A DNA stretch of 64,000 nucleotides from Deltaproteobacteria bacterium (GTDB lineage Bacteria > Myxococcota_C > UBA6777): positions 124,001 through 188,000 of the forward strand of contig SBHC01000077.1 of assembly GCA_006226375.1 (NCBI GenBank), read 5' to 3'. Shown piece after piece: positions 35,934-43,939 of this stretch; the first letter of the stretch is position 1, and the number at the start of each line of letters is the position of its first letter. Position numbers and translations under genes: made by a program. The notes under the pieces were generated by a model. That model was not told the origin of the DNA. It did no database searches and saw only the letters and a program-made list of their open reading frames with translations.

Positions 35934-37142
35934 ATGTCATGGTCTGCGATTACACCGTATCTACCGTATCTCATCATACCGACCTCAGCTGGTATCATTG
36001 GGTATGTGACCAATGTGTTGGCCATCAAAATGATGTTCTTGCCGATTGAGTTTGTAGGCAAGCGTCCTTTTCTGGGCTGGCAAGGTATCATCCCCTCCAA
36101 GGCCGCCAAGCTTGCAGGTGATGCTTGTGACATTGTCTTGGCTCGGCTCATTAGCGTGAAAGACCTGTACAAGAGGATCGACCCCAAGGCTGTCGCGGAG
36201 GAGCTCTCGCCTGTTCTTAACTCGATGACAGAGCACATCGTGGAAGAGGTTGTTTCGGAAGCTTACCCCAAAGTTTGGGAGACCGTCCCCAAAAAGGTAA
36301 AGAAGAAAACCTTTCAGCGGATCCAAACCGATGTTCCCAACATTGTTGAACAAATCGTAACCGACATTGAGATGCACATTGAAGAGATCTGTGATGTGCG
36401 TTCGATCGTTGTGGACGCCTTTGTGAAGGACAAAAAGCTCCTCAACGAATTGTTTCTCCGATGCGGTTCCCAAGAGTTCAAGTTCATTGGCCAGTCGGGC
36501 TTGTACTTTGGCTTCTTGTTTGGACTGCCTCAAATGGTGCTGTGGATGTTTGTTCAACCCTGGTGGTTGTTGCCTTTGGCTGGCCTTTGTGTGGGCTATG
36601 CCACCAACTGGGTCGCTCTGAAGATGGTGTTTGAGCCGATCCAGCCCGTCAAAATTGGACCTTGGGAGTGGCAAGGATTGTTTCTCAAGCGTCAAAAGGA
36701 AGTCTCTGCCGAGTACGCCGAGGTCTTTGCTGACGAGATTCTCAACGCCAAGAATTTGTTGAATGCGATTCTTCGTGGTCCTGCTTCCGACCGCTTGTTC
36801 AGCATCATTCAGCGACATCTGAAAGAAGCGGTGGACGACTCTGCTGGTTTGAGCAAGCCATTTGTTCAAATGGTTGTAGGCACCGAGCGATACATCGAAA
36901 TGAAAAATCGAATCTGCGACCGATTGATGGAAAAGCTACCAAACGAGCTTTCTCGTATTCATCGGTACACGGATGAAGCGCTGGATGTGAAAAAAGAGCT
37001 GCGAACCAAGCTCGAAGAGCTTACACCCGAAGAGTTTGAAGGCATCTTGCATCCAGTGTTCAAAGAAGACGAGTGGATCCTTATCTTAGTGGGTGCTGTA
37101 TTGGGTGCCCTTGCCGGGTTTGGTCAGCTGTTCTTGTTGTAG
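35934..37142 (+). CDS. DUF445 family membrane protein
   Basis: A 402-residue protein of the DUF445 family, whose function is poorly defined. Two copies of the family's membrane signature are visible: ITPYLPYLIIPTSAGIIGY followed by TNVLAIKMMFLPIEFVGKRP near the N-terminus, and LPLAGLCVGYATNWVALKMV in the middle. Helical soluble segments follow each copy, and a last helix (WILILVGAVLGALAGFGQLF) ends the protein. AGGAG seven bases before the ATG supports the start. It is probably co-transcribed with the helical membrane protein upstream, and the sigma-54 activator follows after about 95 bases. Confidence 0.88.
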   Translation: MSWSAITPYLPYLIIPTSAGIIGYVTNVLAIKMMFLPIEFVGKRPFLGWQGIIPSKAAKLAGDACDIVLARLISVKDLYKRIDPKAVAEELSPVLNSMTEHIVEEVVSEAYPKVWETVPKKVKKKTFQRIQTDVPNIVEQIVTDIEMHIEEICDVRSIVVDAFVKDKKLLNELFLRCGSQEFKFIGQSGLYFGFLFGLPQMVLWMFVQPWWLLPLAGLCVGYATNWVALKMVFEPIQPVKIGPWEWQGLFLKRQKEVSAEYAEVFADEILNAKNLLNAILRGPASDRLFSIIQRHLKEAVDDSAGLSKPFVQMVVGTERYIEMKNRICDRLMEKLPNELSRIHRYTDEALDVKKELRTKLEELTPEEFEGILHPVFKEDEWILILVGAVLGALAGFGQLFLL

Positions 37143-37237
37143 CGAACGCGCTTCCTTTGGGTCTTCTTGACGGTACAGTCTGCCTTCGATACCGTTGGAG
37201 TCTGTCGAACCAAGAACAATCACAAGGTTGCAAGAAC

Positions 37238-38689
37238 ATGTCTTCTTCTCAGTCTTCTCAACTCTCGAATGCACCTCAGGCTACCATGACGGGTACTTTA
37301 GACCAGATGCTGGAGTTTCTTCAGCGAAACCGATTCTCCATTGAACAAAGCTATGTCGTGGTGGAGAGTGGGCCTCATCAAGGCGCTCGCGTTGCCCTGC
37401 AGAAAGCCCTCCTCTACATCGGTCGGGCTGAGTGGTGCGACTTGGCTTTGCCAGAAGACAGACACATCAGCGGGATTCACTGCGAGATTCGTGTGCAGCC
37501 GGGTGGGATACGTCTGATCGACCGAGGGAGTCGGAACGGTTGCTTCCTTGGCGCCTACCAGATCTTCGACGCTCTCCTGAAACCCGGTGAAACCTTCCGG
37601 CTAGGAAAAACGAAGCTATCTCTTCAGGTGCTTCCCGGAAAAGCGGATATCGACCAACGCTACACCGACGCCCAAGGCAACCTCGTGGGGCAAACGCCCA
37701 AGATGCTGGAGATCTTTGCTCTCCTGGAGCGGGTCGGTCCACGTGATATTCCTGTGCTCCTTACAGGGGAAACTGGAACCGGCAAGACTTCGTTGGCCCA
37801 GTCTCTTCACCAACAGAGTCAGCGCGAAGGAGCCTTGGTCGTTGTGAATTGCGGCGCGTTGTCGCCCTCTTTGATTGAATCGGAGCTGTTTGGCTACGAA
37901 AAAGGAGCGTTCACCGGGGCCATCCAACAACACCAAGGGTACTTTGAACAAGCTCACGGTGGAACCTTGTTCTTGGATGAAATTGGTGAGCTACCCTTGG
38001 AGTTACAACCAAAGCTCTTGGATGTGTTGGAGCGAAAGTCGATCCGACGTCTCGGAGGCACCCAAGAGAAAGAGGTGGACTTCCGCCTGATCGCTGCGAC
38101 TCACCGGAACTTGAAGGAGCATGTGCAAGCCGGATTGTTTCGGGAGGACCTGTTCTACCGCATTGCTGTGATGGAATTGGCGGTGCCGTCGCTTCGTGAC
38201 CGACTGGATGATATCCCCATCGTATCGGCTCATCTAATGAGTCAAATTGCTCCCGAACAGTTTGTTCAAGTGGGAGCGAGCGCCCAATCTTTGCTCAAAC
38301 AACATTACTGGCCGGGTAACTTGCGAGAGCTACGCAATGTGTTGGAGCGAAGCTGGCTGCTGTGCAATCAAAAAACTTTGGAAGCCCATGATCTAATCAT
38401 GCCACATGAGTTTTCTTCGGGTCCTCCAACCCCTCCAAACCAGGGGTCCTCTTCCAAGCCTGTGGAGAGCGCCGGGTTGGCACCTGAACACGCGGAGCCT
38501 CTATCCATGACGCAGATTCAACCGATGAAACAACAGCTTGCTGAAGCAGAGAAACGCTTAATCCGAGAAGCCCTAGACACTTTGGAATGGAATGTCTCCA
38601 AAACAGCCCAGCTGTTGGAGGTCTCCAGAAGCTGGCTTCACGCCAAGATCAAGTCGTATGACCTACAACGACCCTCAACCGACGAATAG
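37238..38689 (+). CDS. FHA-domain sigma-54-dependent transcriptional activator
   Basis: A 483-residue enhancer-binding protein. The N-terminal FHA domain (IGRAEWCDLALPEDRHISGI, then LIDRGSRNGCFL) binds phosphothreonine. The AAA+ domain has Walker A GETGTGKT (about 177), the sigma-54 contact loop GAFTGA intact (about 223), Walker B GGTLFLDEIGE and the arginine-finger region. The C-terminal Fis-type helix-turn-helix reads NVSKTAQLLEVSRSWLHAKI. It should activate sigma-54 promoters in response to threonine phosphorylation. The convergent neighbour is a Ser/Thr kinase, an obvious candidate partner. The start is the ATG before MSSSQSSQ, since the upstream extension overlaps the DUF445 gene and lacks domain character. 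Confidence 0.93.
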   Translation: MSSSQSSQLSNAPQATMTGTLDQMLEFLQRNRFSIEQSYVVVESGPHQGARVALQKALLYIGRAEWCDLALPEDRHISGIHCEIRVQPGGIRLIDRGSRNGCFLGAYQIFDALLKPGETFRLGKTKLSLQVLPGKADIDQRYTDAQGNLVGQTPKMLEIFALLERVGPRDIPVLLTGETGTGKTSLAQSLHQQSQREGALVVVNCGALSPSLIESELFGYEKGAFTGAIQQHQGYFEQAHGGTLFLDEIGELPLELQPKLLDVLERKSIRRLGGTQEKEVDFRLIAATHRNLKEHVQAGLFREDLFYRIAVMELAVPSLRDRLDDIPIVSAHLMSQIAPEQFVQVGASAQSLLKQHYWPGNLRELRNVLERSWLLCNQKTLEAHDLIMPHEFSSGPPTPPNQGSSSKPVESAGLAPEHAEPLSMTQIQPMKQQLAEAEKRLIREALDTLEWNVSKTAQLLEVSRSWLHAKIKSYDLQRPSTDE

Positions 38690-38709
38690 AGCTCGTATTT
38701 GTCTCTCAT

Positions 38710-40644
38710 TCAGTTGGATTGGCTGGGCTGCTTGGATACGCTTCCTTGTGTCGTGTAGCCTCGCTCAATCTTTTGCCACACGACGCTGATCCAGAGGATT
38801 CCAAACACCGAAGCGACGATCACGATAAAGTACGACCATGAGGGCCAGATCGCTGTTGCTACAATGCCTGCAAAGAAGATGATAGGGCTGAGAAACAGCT
38901 TGGGTTCGACGGTGAGCGTGGCGATCGCAAATCCCATCCCCATGACAATCATATCGACCATAAACGTCGCTGCCAAAGATGTTGGGACGAAGAAGGCGAT
39001 GGAGCGGCTCAGTATGACGCCGGTGCAGCCTGCAAAGTAGATGGACGTTAGGTTCCGGTTCAGCTCCGTTTGGAGCAGCACTCCGCGATAAAAGTAAGCA
39101 ATGATGGCGCTCATCACGACCAACGCAAGGCCTGTTCCAAAGGCTCCTTGGGGAGTGGTCACAAAGATCTTTCCCACCAGGAGCGAGTAGACTGTTGCCG
39201 TCATCACAATCAGGCTCGCCAGCACAGCCATAAGCCACGAGCGACGGGTGGAACCCACGCGTTGATCGAGGTTGTGCTCGATGGTTTGTAGCCGCTCTTT
39301 CGCGAGAGAGTTCGACTCTTGCTCCGCTCGAAGCTGAGAGAGGCGTTCGTTCCAATGCTCCGGGATCTCGTCCAACTCAGCGAGGAGCAACTCCGCGCTT
39401 GAAATGTTTCCTAGGTTTAACTCGATTTGTACCATCAACTCGGTGCATTGACGCAGTTGGTCACGAGCGTTTGCGTACTCGGGCCAGCGTTTCAGAGCTT
39501 CCCGTAACGCAAACCGACACTCTGTTGCGATCTCGTGCAGTTGGAGGCGTTCTTCCGTGGTGATGGTGACCCAGCCTTGTTCAACTTTGGCTTCCAGCTC
39601 CTGCAAGCGGCTTTGGGCGGTGTCTGCCAGTGAGATTGCGCTTCGGTGCTCCAGATGGATCTCGATGGCCTCGCGAAAGGCGGCGACGTTGGGAAAGCGC
39701 GTGTCCGGCGTGAGCGCTGTGGCGCGGTTACACAGCGCAGCAAGTTCGAGGGGGATGTGGCTTGGGTAGTCGTAGGGTTTGGAGTGTTTGGCTTGCCAGA
39801 TGACCTCTTGGATGCTGTCTCCGGCGTGGCGAGTTTTGCCCGTTAGGATCTCATGGAGTGTGGCTCCCAACAAATAGATGTCAGTTTGAGGAGACAAGGT
39901 TCCACCCAGCATCTCTGGGGCCATATAGCTTGGTGTTCCCGCGAAGCTAGGGGGCGTGACAGAGCCATCTTGATTCAGCTGTAGGCCAATCCCCCAGTCG
40001 AGGAGGTACACCTCGCCAAAGTCTCCCAACATGACATTTCCAGGCTTGATATCGCGGTGCAAAATTCCCTGGCTGTGGGCAAATTCAATGGCGTTGCTGA
40101 CCTGGATCAACACCCGAAGATGCCATCCCAAACGGTCTCCTTGGATCTTGGACCAGCCGGGGTGGTTTTCATCGTGGATCAGGTCCTTCCAGCTGGTCCC
40201 TGAGATCCGCTTCATCACAAGGGCAGGGTGACCGTCTTCCGTTCGGCCCAGAAAATGGACGGGTACGATGTTTGGGTGTTCCAGCTTTCCTGTGAGAATC
40301 CCTTCCCGGACAAGTGCCTGCATCCGGTTGGCATCCTGTTTCCCTGGGTGCGGGCGCTTGATCGCGACCTGTCGTCGCAGGGTGTTTTGTTGGGCAAGGA
40401 CCACAACTCCCATCCCGCCTGAACCCACGACATCAAGAACTTGAAATTCCCCCTCTTCGCTGTCTCTTTCCCCTATGGGTAGCAAGGGCAAGGTCGCGAC
40501 GGTGGGTGTATAAGGTCCATCCTCTTGGGCTGGAGGGTGCAGCGAGACATCCATCAACAGTGGATTAATGGTGGAGTCGAGAGGGAGGTCTCCCGCTTCA
40601 CTTGCCAGTGTCAGGGTCTGCTCAATCTTTGGGTCGTTGAACAA
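38710..40644 (-). CDS. Membrane Ser/Thr protein kinase (Hanks type)
   Basis: A 644-residue kinase. The catalytic domain has the P-loop GSGGMGVVVLA, lysine in VAIKRPHP, catalytic HRDIKPGN, DWG in place of DFG, and APEML, so it is likely active. A coiled helical region (about 370-480) leads to a block of about five transmembrane helices at the C-terminus, without PASTA or other sensor repeats. The TTG at 40644 is chosen as start because GAGGA lies six bases before it and a plausible promoter lies just upstream. Extending further would run into a large inverted repeat. The convergent FHA activator, 20 bases away, is a likely phosphorylation target. Confidence 0.9.
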   Translation of the reverse strand: MFNDPKIEQTLTLASEAGDLPLDSTINPLLMDVSLHPPAQEDGPYTPTVATLPLLPIGERDSEEGEFQVLDVVGSGGMGVVVLAQQNTLRRQVAIKRPHPGKQDANRMQALVREGILTGKLEHPNIVPVHFLGRTEDGHPALVMKRISGTSWKDLIHDENHPGWSKIQGDRLGWHLRVLIQVSNAIEFAHSQGILHRDIKPGNVMLGDFGEVYLLDWGIGLQLNQDGSVTPPSFAGTPSYMAPEMLGGTLSPQTDIYLLGATLHEILTGKTRHAGDSIQEVIWQAKHSKPYDYPSHIPLELAALCNRATALTPDTRFPNVAAFREAIEIHLEHRSAISLADTAQSRLQELEAKVEQGWVTITTEERLQLHEIATECRFALREALKRWPEYANARDQLRQCTELMVQIELNLGNISSAELLLAELDEIPEHWNERLSQLRAEQESNSLAKERLQTIEHNLDQRVGSTRRSWLMAVLASLIVMTATVYSLLVGKIFVTTPQGAFGTGLALVVMSAIIAYFYRGVLLQTELNRNLTSIYFAGCTGVILSRSIAFFVPTSLAATFMVDMIVMGMGFAIATLTVEPKLFLSPIIFFAGIVATAIWPSWSYFIVIVASVFGILWISVVWQKIERGYTTQGSVSKQPSQSN

Positions 40645-40688
40645 GGGTTTTCCTCGGCGTACGTCTGAACGTTGGAGTTTCGAAGTAG

Positions 40689-40718
40689 AGTATAGCCGAA
40701 ATGGAAAGGGATCGTCAC
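40689..40718 (-). promoter_or_regulatory. Probable promoter of the Ser/Thr kinase gene
   Basis: GTGACG (40713-40718), an 18-base spacer and TATACT (40689-40694) read leftwards. They are placed so that a transcript would begin roughly 40 bases before the TTG start and its GAGGA site. The -10 matches five of six consensus bases and the -35 four. Confidence 0.4.
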
Positions 40719-40792
40719 GGAAAGGAAGCGTAGAGGGTGTCAGCGTGTGTTTTTCTTGGCAGTGAGTTCCGATGGAAAGGAAAGATAGATGT

Positions 40793-41009
40793 GAGTGGCG
40801 GCTCTTGCCCGAGTTCGTGGAGGCTCTCGGTCTATGATCCATCAGAAATGGGAGCATCCATGGATCATTCCATGCTGCATGACTCCGTAGGGTTTCTTCT
40901 CGTCGGTCCAATTGCTGCACAAGGTGCAAACGACGGCTTCAACGGAGAAGAAACCATACGGTGGAGAGGATTGACCTATAGGAAAACCTCCACGCAAGAG
41001 CCGCCACTC
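40793..41009. repeat. 217-bp element with 16-bp perfect terminal inverted repeats
   Basis: GAGTGGCGGCTCTTGC (40793-40808) is the exact reverse complement of 40994-41009. Inside, GTGGAGG recurs in inverted orientation on the two arms, and CCGTAGGGTTTCTTCTC (40885-40901) matches the reverse complement of 40945-40961 at 16 of 17 positions. A further dyad TGATCCAT/ATGGATCA occurs within the left arm. The whole could fold into one long interrupted hairpin. It has no credible gene. The form fits a MITE-like element or structured RNA. No clear target-site duplication is seen at its edges. Confidence 0.65.
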
Positions 41010-41089
41010 AAGCGAGCTCCTAAAAACTCTGCGCTATACCTTTAAGTGTCTTGATTTCAGAAATGGGGTTAACTTTTTTTTAGTATACT

Positions 41090-41113
41090 AGAACCAAAGG
41101 CTTTTTGGTTTCT
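41090..41113 (-). terminator. Hairpin downstream of the sugar transferase
   Basis: On the minus strand, AGAAACCAAA and TTTGGTTCT pair across a short loop with one bulge, ten bases after the sugar transferase stop. A perfect 10-bp palindrome TAGTATACTA and an A-run follow instead of a T-run, so it is not a classical terminator on this strand. Confidence 0.35.
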
Positions 41114-41122
41114 GGCGAGAGG

Positions 41123-41842
41123 TTATCTTCCTCGACCCAGGATCATCACGATGGGTGTTTTGATGATGATCTTAAGATCAGTGTAGAGGAAGCTCCAGAA
41201 GTTGTTGAGGGCGATGGTGTAGGCAAAGTCGAACAACATCTTGGTTCGCATGTCGTCGGCGGTGGAGTCTTCGAGTCCATCCAGTTGAAAGGGGTTGGTG
41301 AGGACGTCTTTCATCTTGTAGAGAGGGTGGCTCTCTTCCAGGCGGCCGCTGTATCCAAGGCTCACTTGGGCGAGTCCGGTGATTCCGGGTTTTACACCAC
41401 GCAATCGCTCTTCAAAGTAGGGGACAGCCACGCACAAGTTTTGAAAGATGGTGGGACGCTCCGGTCGAGGACCTACAACGCTCATATCTCCCATCAACAC
41501 ATGGTAAAACTGGGGGAGTTCGTCCAGGCGTGTGCGTCGAAGGAAGCGTCCAATGCGCGTGACCCTGGGGTCGCCTTGCGCGGCGAGCACTGCACCTGTC
41601 AGTTTTTCTGCTTTGTCGATCATCGTTCGGAATTTGTACATATCGAACGTATGTAGTGTAAGTGTACCGTCGGGCTCTTCTTGAAATCCTTTGACCCGTT
41701 CTTGTTTGTAAAACACCGGTCCACGTGTATCGAGCTTGATCGCGATAGCGATCAGCAAGTAAAAAGGGCTTGTCATGAGGAGGGCAAGCGCTGATATTGC
41801 GATGTCCATGCATCGCTTGACGACCCGTACCATTAGGTTCAT
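41123..41842 (-). CDS. Sugar transferase initiating exopolysaccharide synthesis
   Basis: A 239-residue bacterial sugar transferase of the PssY/WcaJ C-terminal type. It transfers a sugar-1-phosphate from a nucleotide sugar to undecaprenyl phosphate at the inner membrane, the first committed step of many exopolysaccharide or capsule repeats. The family features are present: one N-terminal membrane helix (RCMDIAISALALLMTSPFYLL), GPVFYKQERVG-like (GPVFYKQERVKG), FDMYKFRTM, RRTRLDELPQF, MSVVGPRPE and PGITGLAQV. The gene is divergent from a membrane glycosyltransferase, and the two probably act in the same polymer pathway. The exact sugar cannot be told. Confidence 0.92.
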   Translation of the reverse strand: MNLMVRVVKRCMDIAISALALLMTSPFYLLIAIAIKLDTRGPVFYKQERVKGFQEEPDGTLTLHTFDMYKFRTMIDKAEKLTGAVLAAQGDPRVTRIGRFLRRTRLDELPQFYHVLMGDMSVVGPRPERPTIFQNLCVAVPYFEERLRGVKPGITGLAQVSLGYSGRLEESHPLYKMKDVLTNPFQLDGLEDSTADDMRTKMLFDFAYTIALNNFWSFLYTDLKIIIKTPIVMILGRGR

Positions 41843-41959
41843 CGGCTTGTCAGTCCTTTCCTTCCGAGGGATTCAGATCTTCGCACATCAGGGACCCCAC
41901 ATCGCACGAAAGCTAGAGAGAATGAGCAACCTGACCGATTGCTGGAAAGCCAGGAACGT

Positions 41960-43096
41960 ATGAACACAGGACTTTGGATTGCCCTTTGGATCGTTGCCCT
42001 GGCTGTTCTGGTCTACACCTACTTCGGATACCCGATCCTGATGTTACTTCTTGCTCGGTGGCGTGCCAGACCGGTGCAGCGTGAACGCACACCGCAACGT
42101 TCCATAACCGTTATTCTGGCGGTTCACAACGAACAGCATACCATCGAAGCCAAAATTCACAACATTGTTGCGCTGGATTATCCTGCTTCGATGCTGGAAG
42201 TGGTTGTTGTGGATGACGGATCTTCGGACGACACCTTGAAGGTGCTTGAGTCGGTTCAGGCTCACTATCTCGACAGAGAGATCCATGTGGTGGCTTTGCC
42301 CGAAGCTGGAGGAAAGGCTGTTGCGCTCGTTCATGGTGTCGAGCGAAGCACAGGTGAGCTGCTGTTGTTTTGCGACGCCCGACAACGTATCGAGTCCTCG
42401 GCTGCGCTTGAGCTGGCTGCTGTGTTTGATGATCCTTCCGTCGGTGCAGCGTCGGGTGAGTTGGAGCTAGACTCTGCGGAAGGGGCCGGTCTGTACTGGC
42501 GCTACGAGCGAGCGATTCGCAAAGCGGAAGGTCAGGTGGACTCTGTTATTGGTGTGACCGGTGCGCTCTATATGATTCGCAGAGATGTGTACCAGCCTTT
42601 TCCTGCCAACATCATCCTCGACGATGTCTGGCAACCCATGCAAATTGCCCTGCAAGGCTTTCGTGTGTTGTTTATCCCAGAGGCCAAAGTCTACGACCAA
42701 GAAGCGGAGCTCGATCGCGAATTCCAACGAAAAACTCGGACTCTCGCCGGTAACTTTCAATTGATGGCGACCATGCCAAAGCTTCTGTTCCCCTGGACCA
42801 ACCGCTTGTTTTTCGCCTTTTTCTCCCACAAGGTGATGCGTCTGTTGTGCCCGTATGCGCTGGCTCTGGCTTGGGTCAGCAATCTCATCTTGTTGCAGTC
42901 GCCTTCCTTCACCTGGTTCTGGTGGCTTTCGTTTGTGGGTCAATCTCTCTTCTACGGTCTCGCCGGGCTGGCCTTAACTACCTCTAAAGATTGGGGGCGT
43001 GTGGCTCGCGTCGCGGGCACCTTTGTGGTCCTCAACTGGGCAGCTGTCGTTGGGCTGTTTCGCTTCTTGCGTCGGGACTTTCGCTGGACTCGTTAA
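41960..43096 (+). CDS. Membrane family-2 glycosyltransferase
   Basis: A 378-residue processive-type glycosyltransferase with one N-terminal helix, a cytoplasmic GT-A domain and about three to four C-terminal helices. It has SITVILAVHNEQHTIEAKIH, VVVVDDGSSDDTL (nucleotide binding), an acceptor-site Asp in LLFCDARQRI and a QXXRW-like region replaced by REFQRKTRTLAGN. This order fits polysaccharide synthases of the BcsA/IcaA relatives, though it is short. CAGGA four bases before the ATG supports the start at 41960. The gene faces away from the sugar transferase and likely contributes to the same surface polymer. Sugar donor is unknown. Confidence 0.9.
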   Translation: MNTGLWIALWIVALAVLVYTYFGYPILMLLLARWRARPVQRERTPQRSITVILAVHNEQHTIEAKIHNIVALDYPASMLEVVVVDDGSSDDTLKVLESVQAHYLDREIHVVALPEAGGKAVALVHGVERSTGELLLFCDARQRIESSAALELAAVFDDPSVGAASGELELDSAEGAGLYWRYERAIRKAEGQVDSVIGVTGALYMIRRDVYQPFPANIILDDVWQPMQIALQGFRVLFIPEAKVYDQEAELDREFQRKTRTLAGNFQLMATMPKLLFPWTNRLFFAFFSHKVMRLLCPYALALAWVSNLILLQSPSFTWFWWLSFVGQSLFYGLAGLALTTSKDWGRVARVAGTFVVLNWAAVVGLFRFLRRDFRWTR

Positions 43097-43464
43097 GCGA
43101 GGTCGCTGTATGCCTTTCGTGACTTTGCCTCCTTTTTTGCGTGCAATGTTGAGCGTTGTTTGCTATCCTGTCACCGAATTGTGAACTCAATTCATACAAT
43201 TGAATTACAGTTCTGGGATAAGGGTCCGTTTGTAGAAAACGGATGACGCAGAAGGCCTCTCCCAAGGATCGGTTGAGGTTTGAAGCAGTTCGCCGTGCAG
43301 CAGACAACGGACATGGATGTTCGGATACTTCGCCGTCGCATTACCCCGTTTTTCTTGTCCCCTCCAAGGAGTTGCAGGGAAAGTTAGACGGTGTTATTCT
43401 GACGACGTGGTTTCAAAAGAGAAGCTGTGGATTCACTCCAATCCAAGGGTATGGGTAGGACATT
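43097..43464. other. Intergenic region with dyad and hairpin before the STAS gene
   Basis: About 370 bases. A palindromic site TCAATT-CATAC-AATTGA (43187-43203) could be an operator. A 7-bp hairpin TCCGTTT-GTAGA-AAACGGA (43225-43243) follows. A 71-codon open frame from 43243 to 43458 ends just before the STAS gene, but it has no recognisable features and only the hairpin before it, so it is not called. Confidence 0.4.
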
Positions 43465-43866
43465 ATGTTTGAATTCCGCAAAACTGATCATGAAGACCTC
43501 ACGATTCTTTATTTGCAAGGTCACTTAAACGCACTCACTGCCGAGCAGTTGAGGGGCGTGATTAACGATATGGTGATGACCCAGCGACGCTTTGTTGTCC
43601 TGGACCTGTCATCCCTTGAATTGATTGATAGTTCGGGGGTGGGAGCGCTGGTATCCTTGTTCAAGAGGATTCGAGGCTTCCAAGGTCAGGTCAAGATTGC
43701 TGGGTTGCGTGGGCAGCCCCGTGAGATCTTCCAACTGCTCAACCTCCACAAGGCATTCGACATTGCCAGTGATGTAGAGGAGGCAACGAGGGAACTGTTG
43801 GGAAAGATGAAGGGGGGGCCGCACGATCTTGGTCGCCTGCGTCGATTGGGCGTGCTCTCCAAATAA
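43465..43866 (+). CDS. STAS-domain anti-sigma factor antagonist
   Basis: A 133-residue SpoIIAA-type protein. It has the complete single STAS domain: ILYLQGHLNALTAEQLRGVI, VVLDLSSLELIDSSGVGALV with the phosphorylatable Ser after Asp, and IFQLLNLHKAFDIASDVEEA. In partner-switching systems such proteins bind an anti-sigma kinase when unphosphorylated and free a sigma factor or other target. No HPK-type anti-sigma kinase or PP2C phosphatase gene is adjacent, so its partners are elsewhere. The position among polysaccharide genes suggests control of polymer production. AGGA precedes the ATG. The final 20 residues are basic and not part of the fold. Confidence 0.92.
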   Translation: MFEFRKTDHEDLTILYLQGHLNALTAEQLRGVINDMVMTQRRFVVLDLSSLELIDSSGVGALVSLFKRIRGFQGQVKIAGLRGQPREIFQLLNLHKAFDIASDVEEATRELLGKMKGGPHDLGRLRRLGVLSK

Positions 43867-43939
43867 TCCGACAAACTCCCCGAGTTGAATCAGCCCCTCC
43901 AACGCCCATCCCTCGTAGCTCTGGGCCTGAGAAGCTTTA

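Noticed and set aside
40645..40929. N-terminal extension of the Ser/Thr kinase
   Set aside because: It crosses the inverted-repeat element and a likely promoter, and the TTG at 40644 has a good ribosome site.
43243..43458. 71-codon frame before the STAS gene
   Set aside because: No recognisable domain and starts at a hairpin; no support beyond being open.
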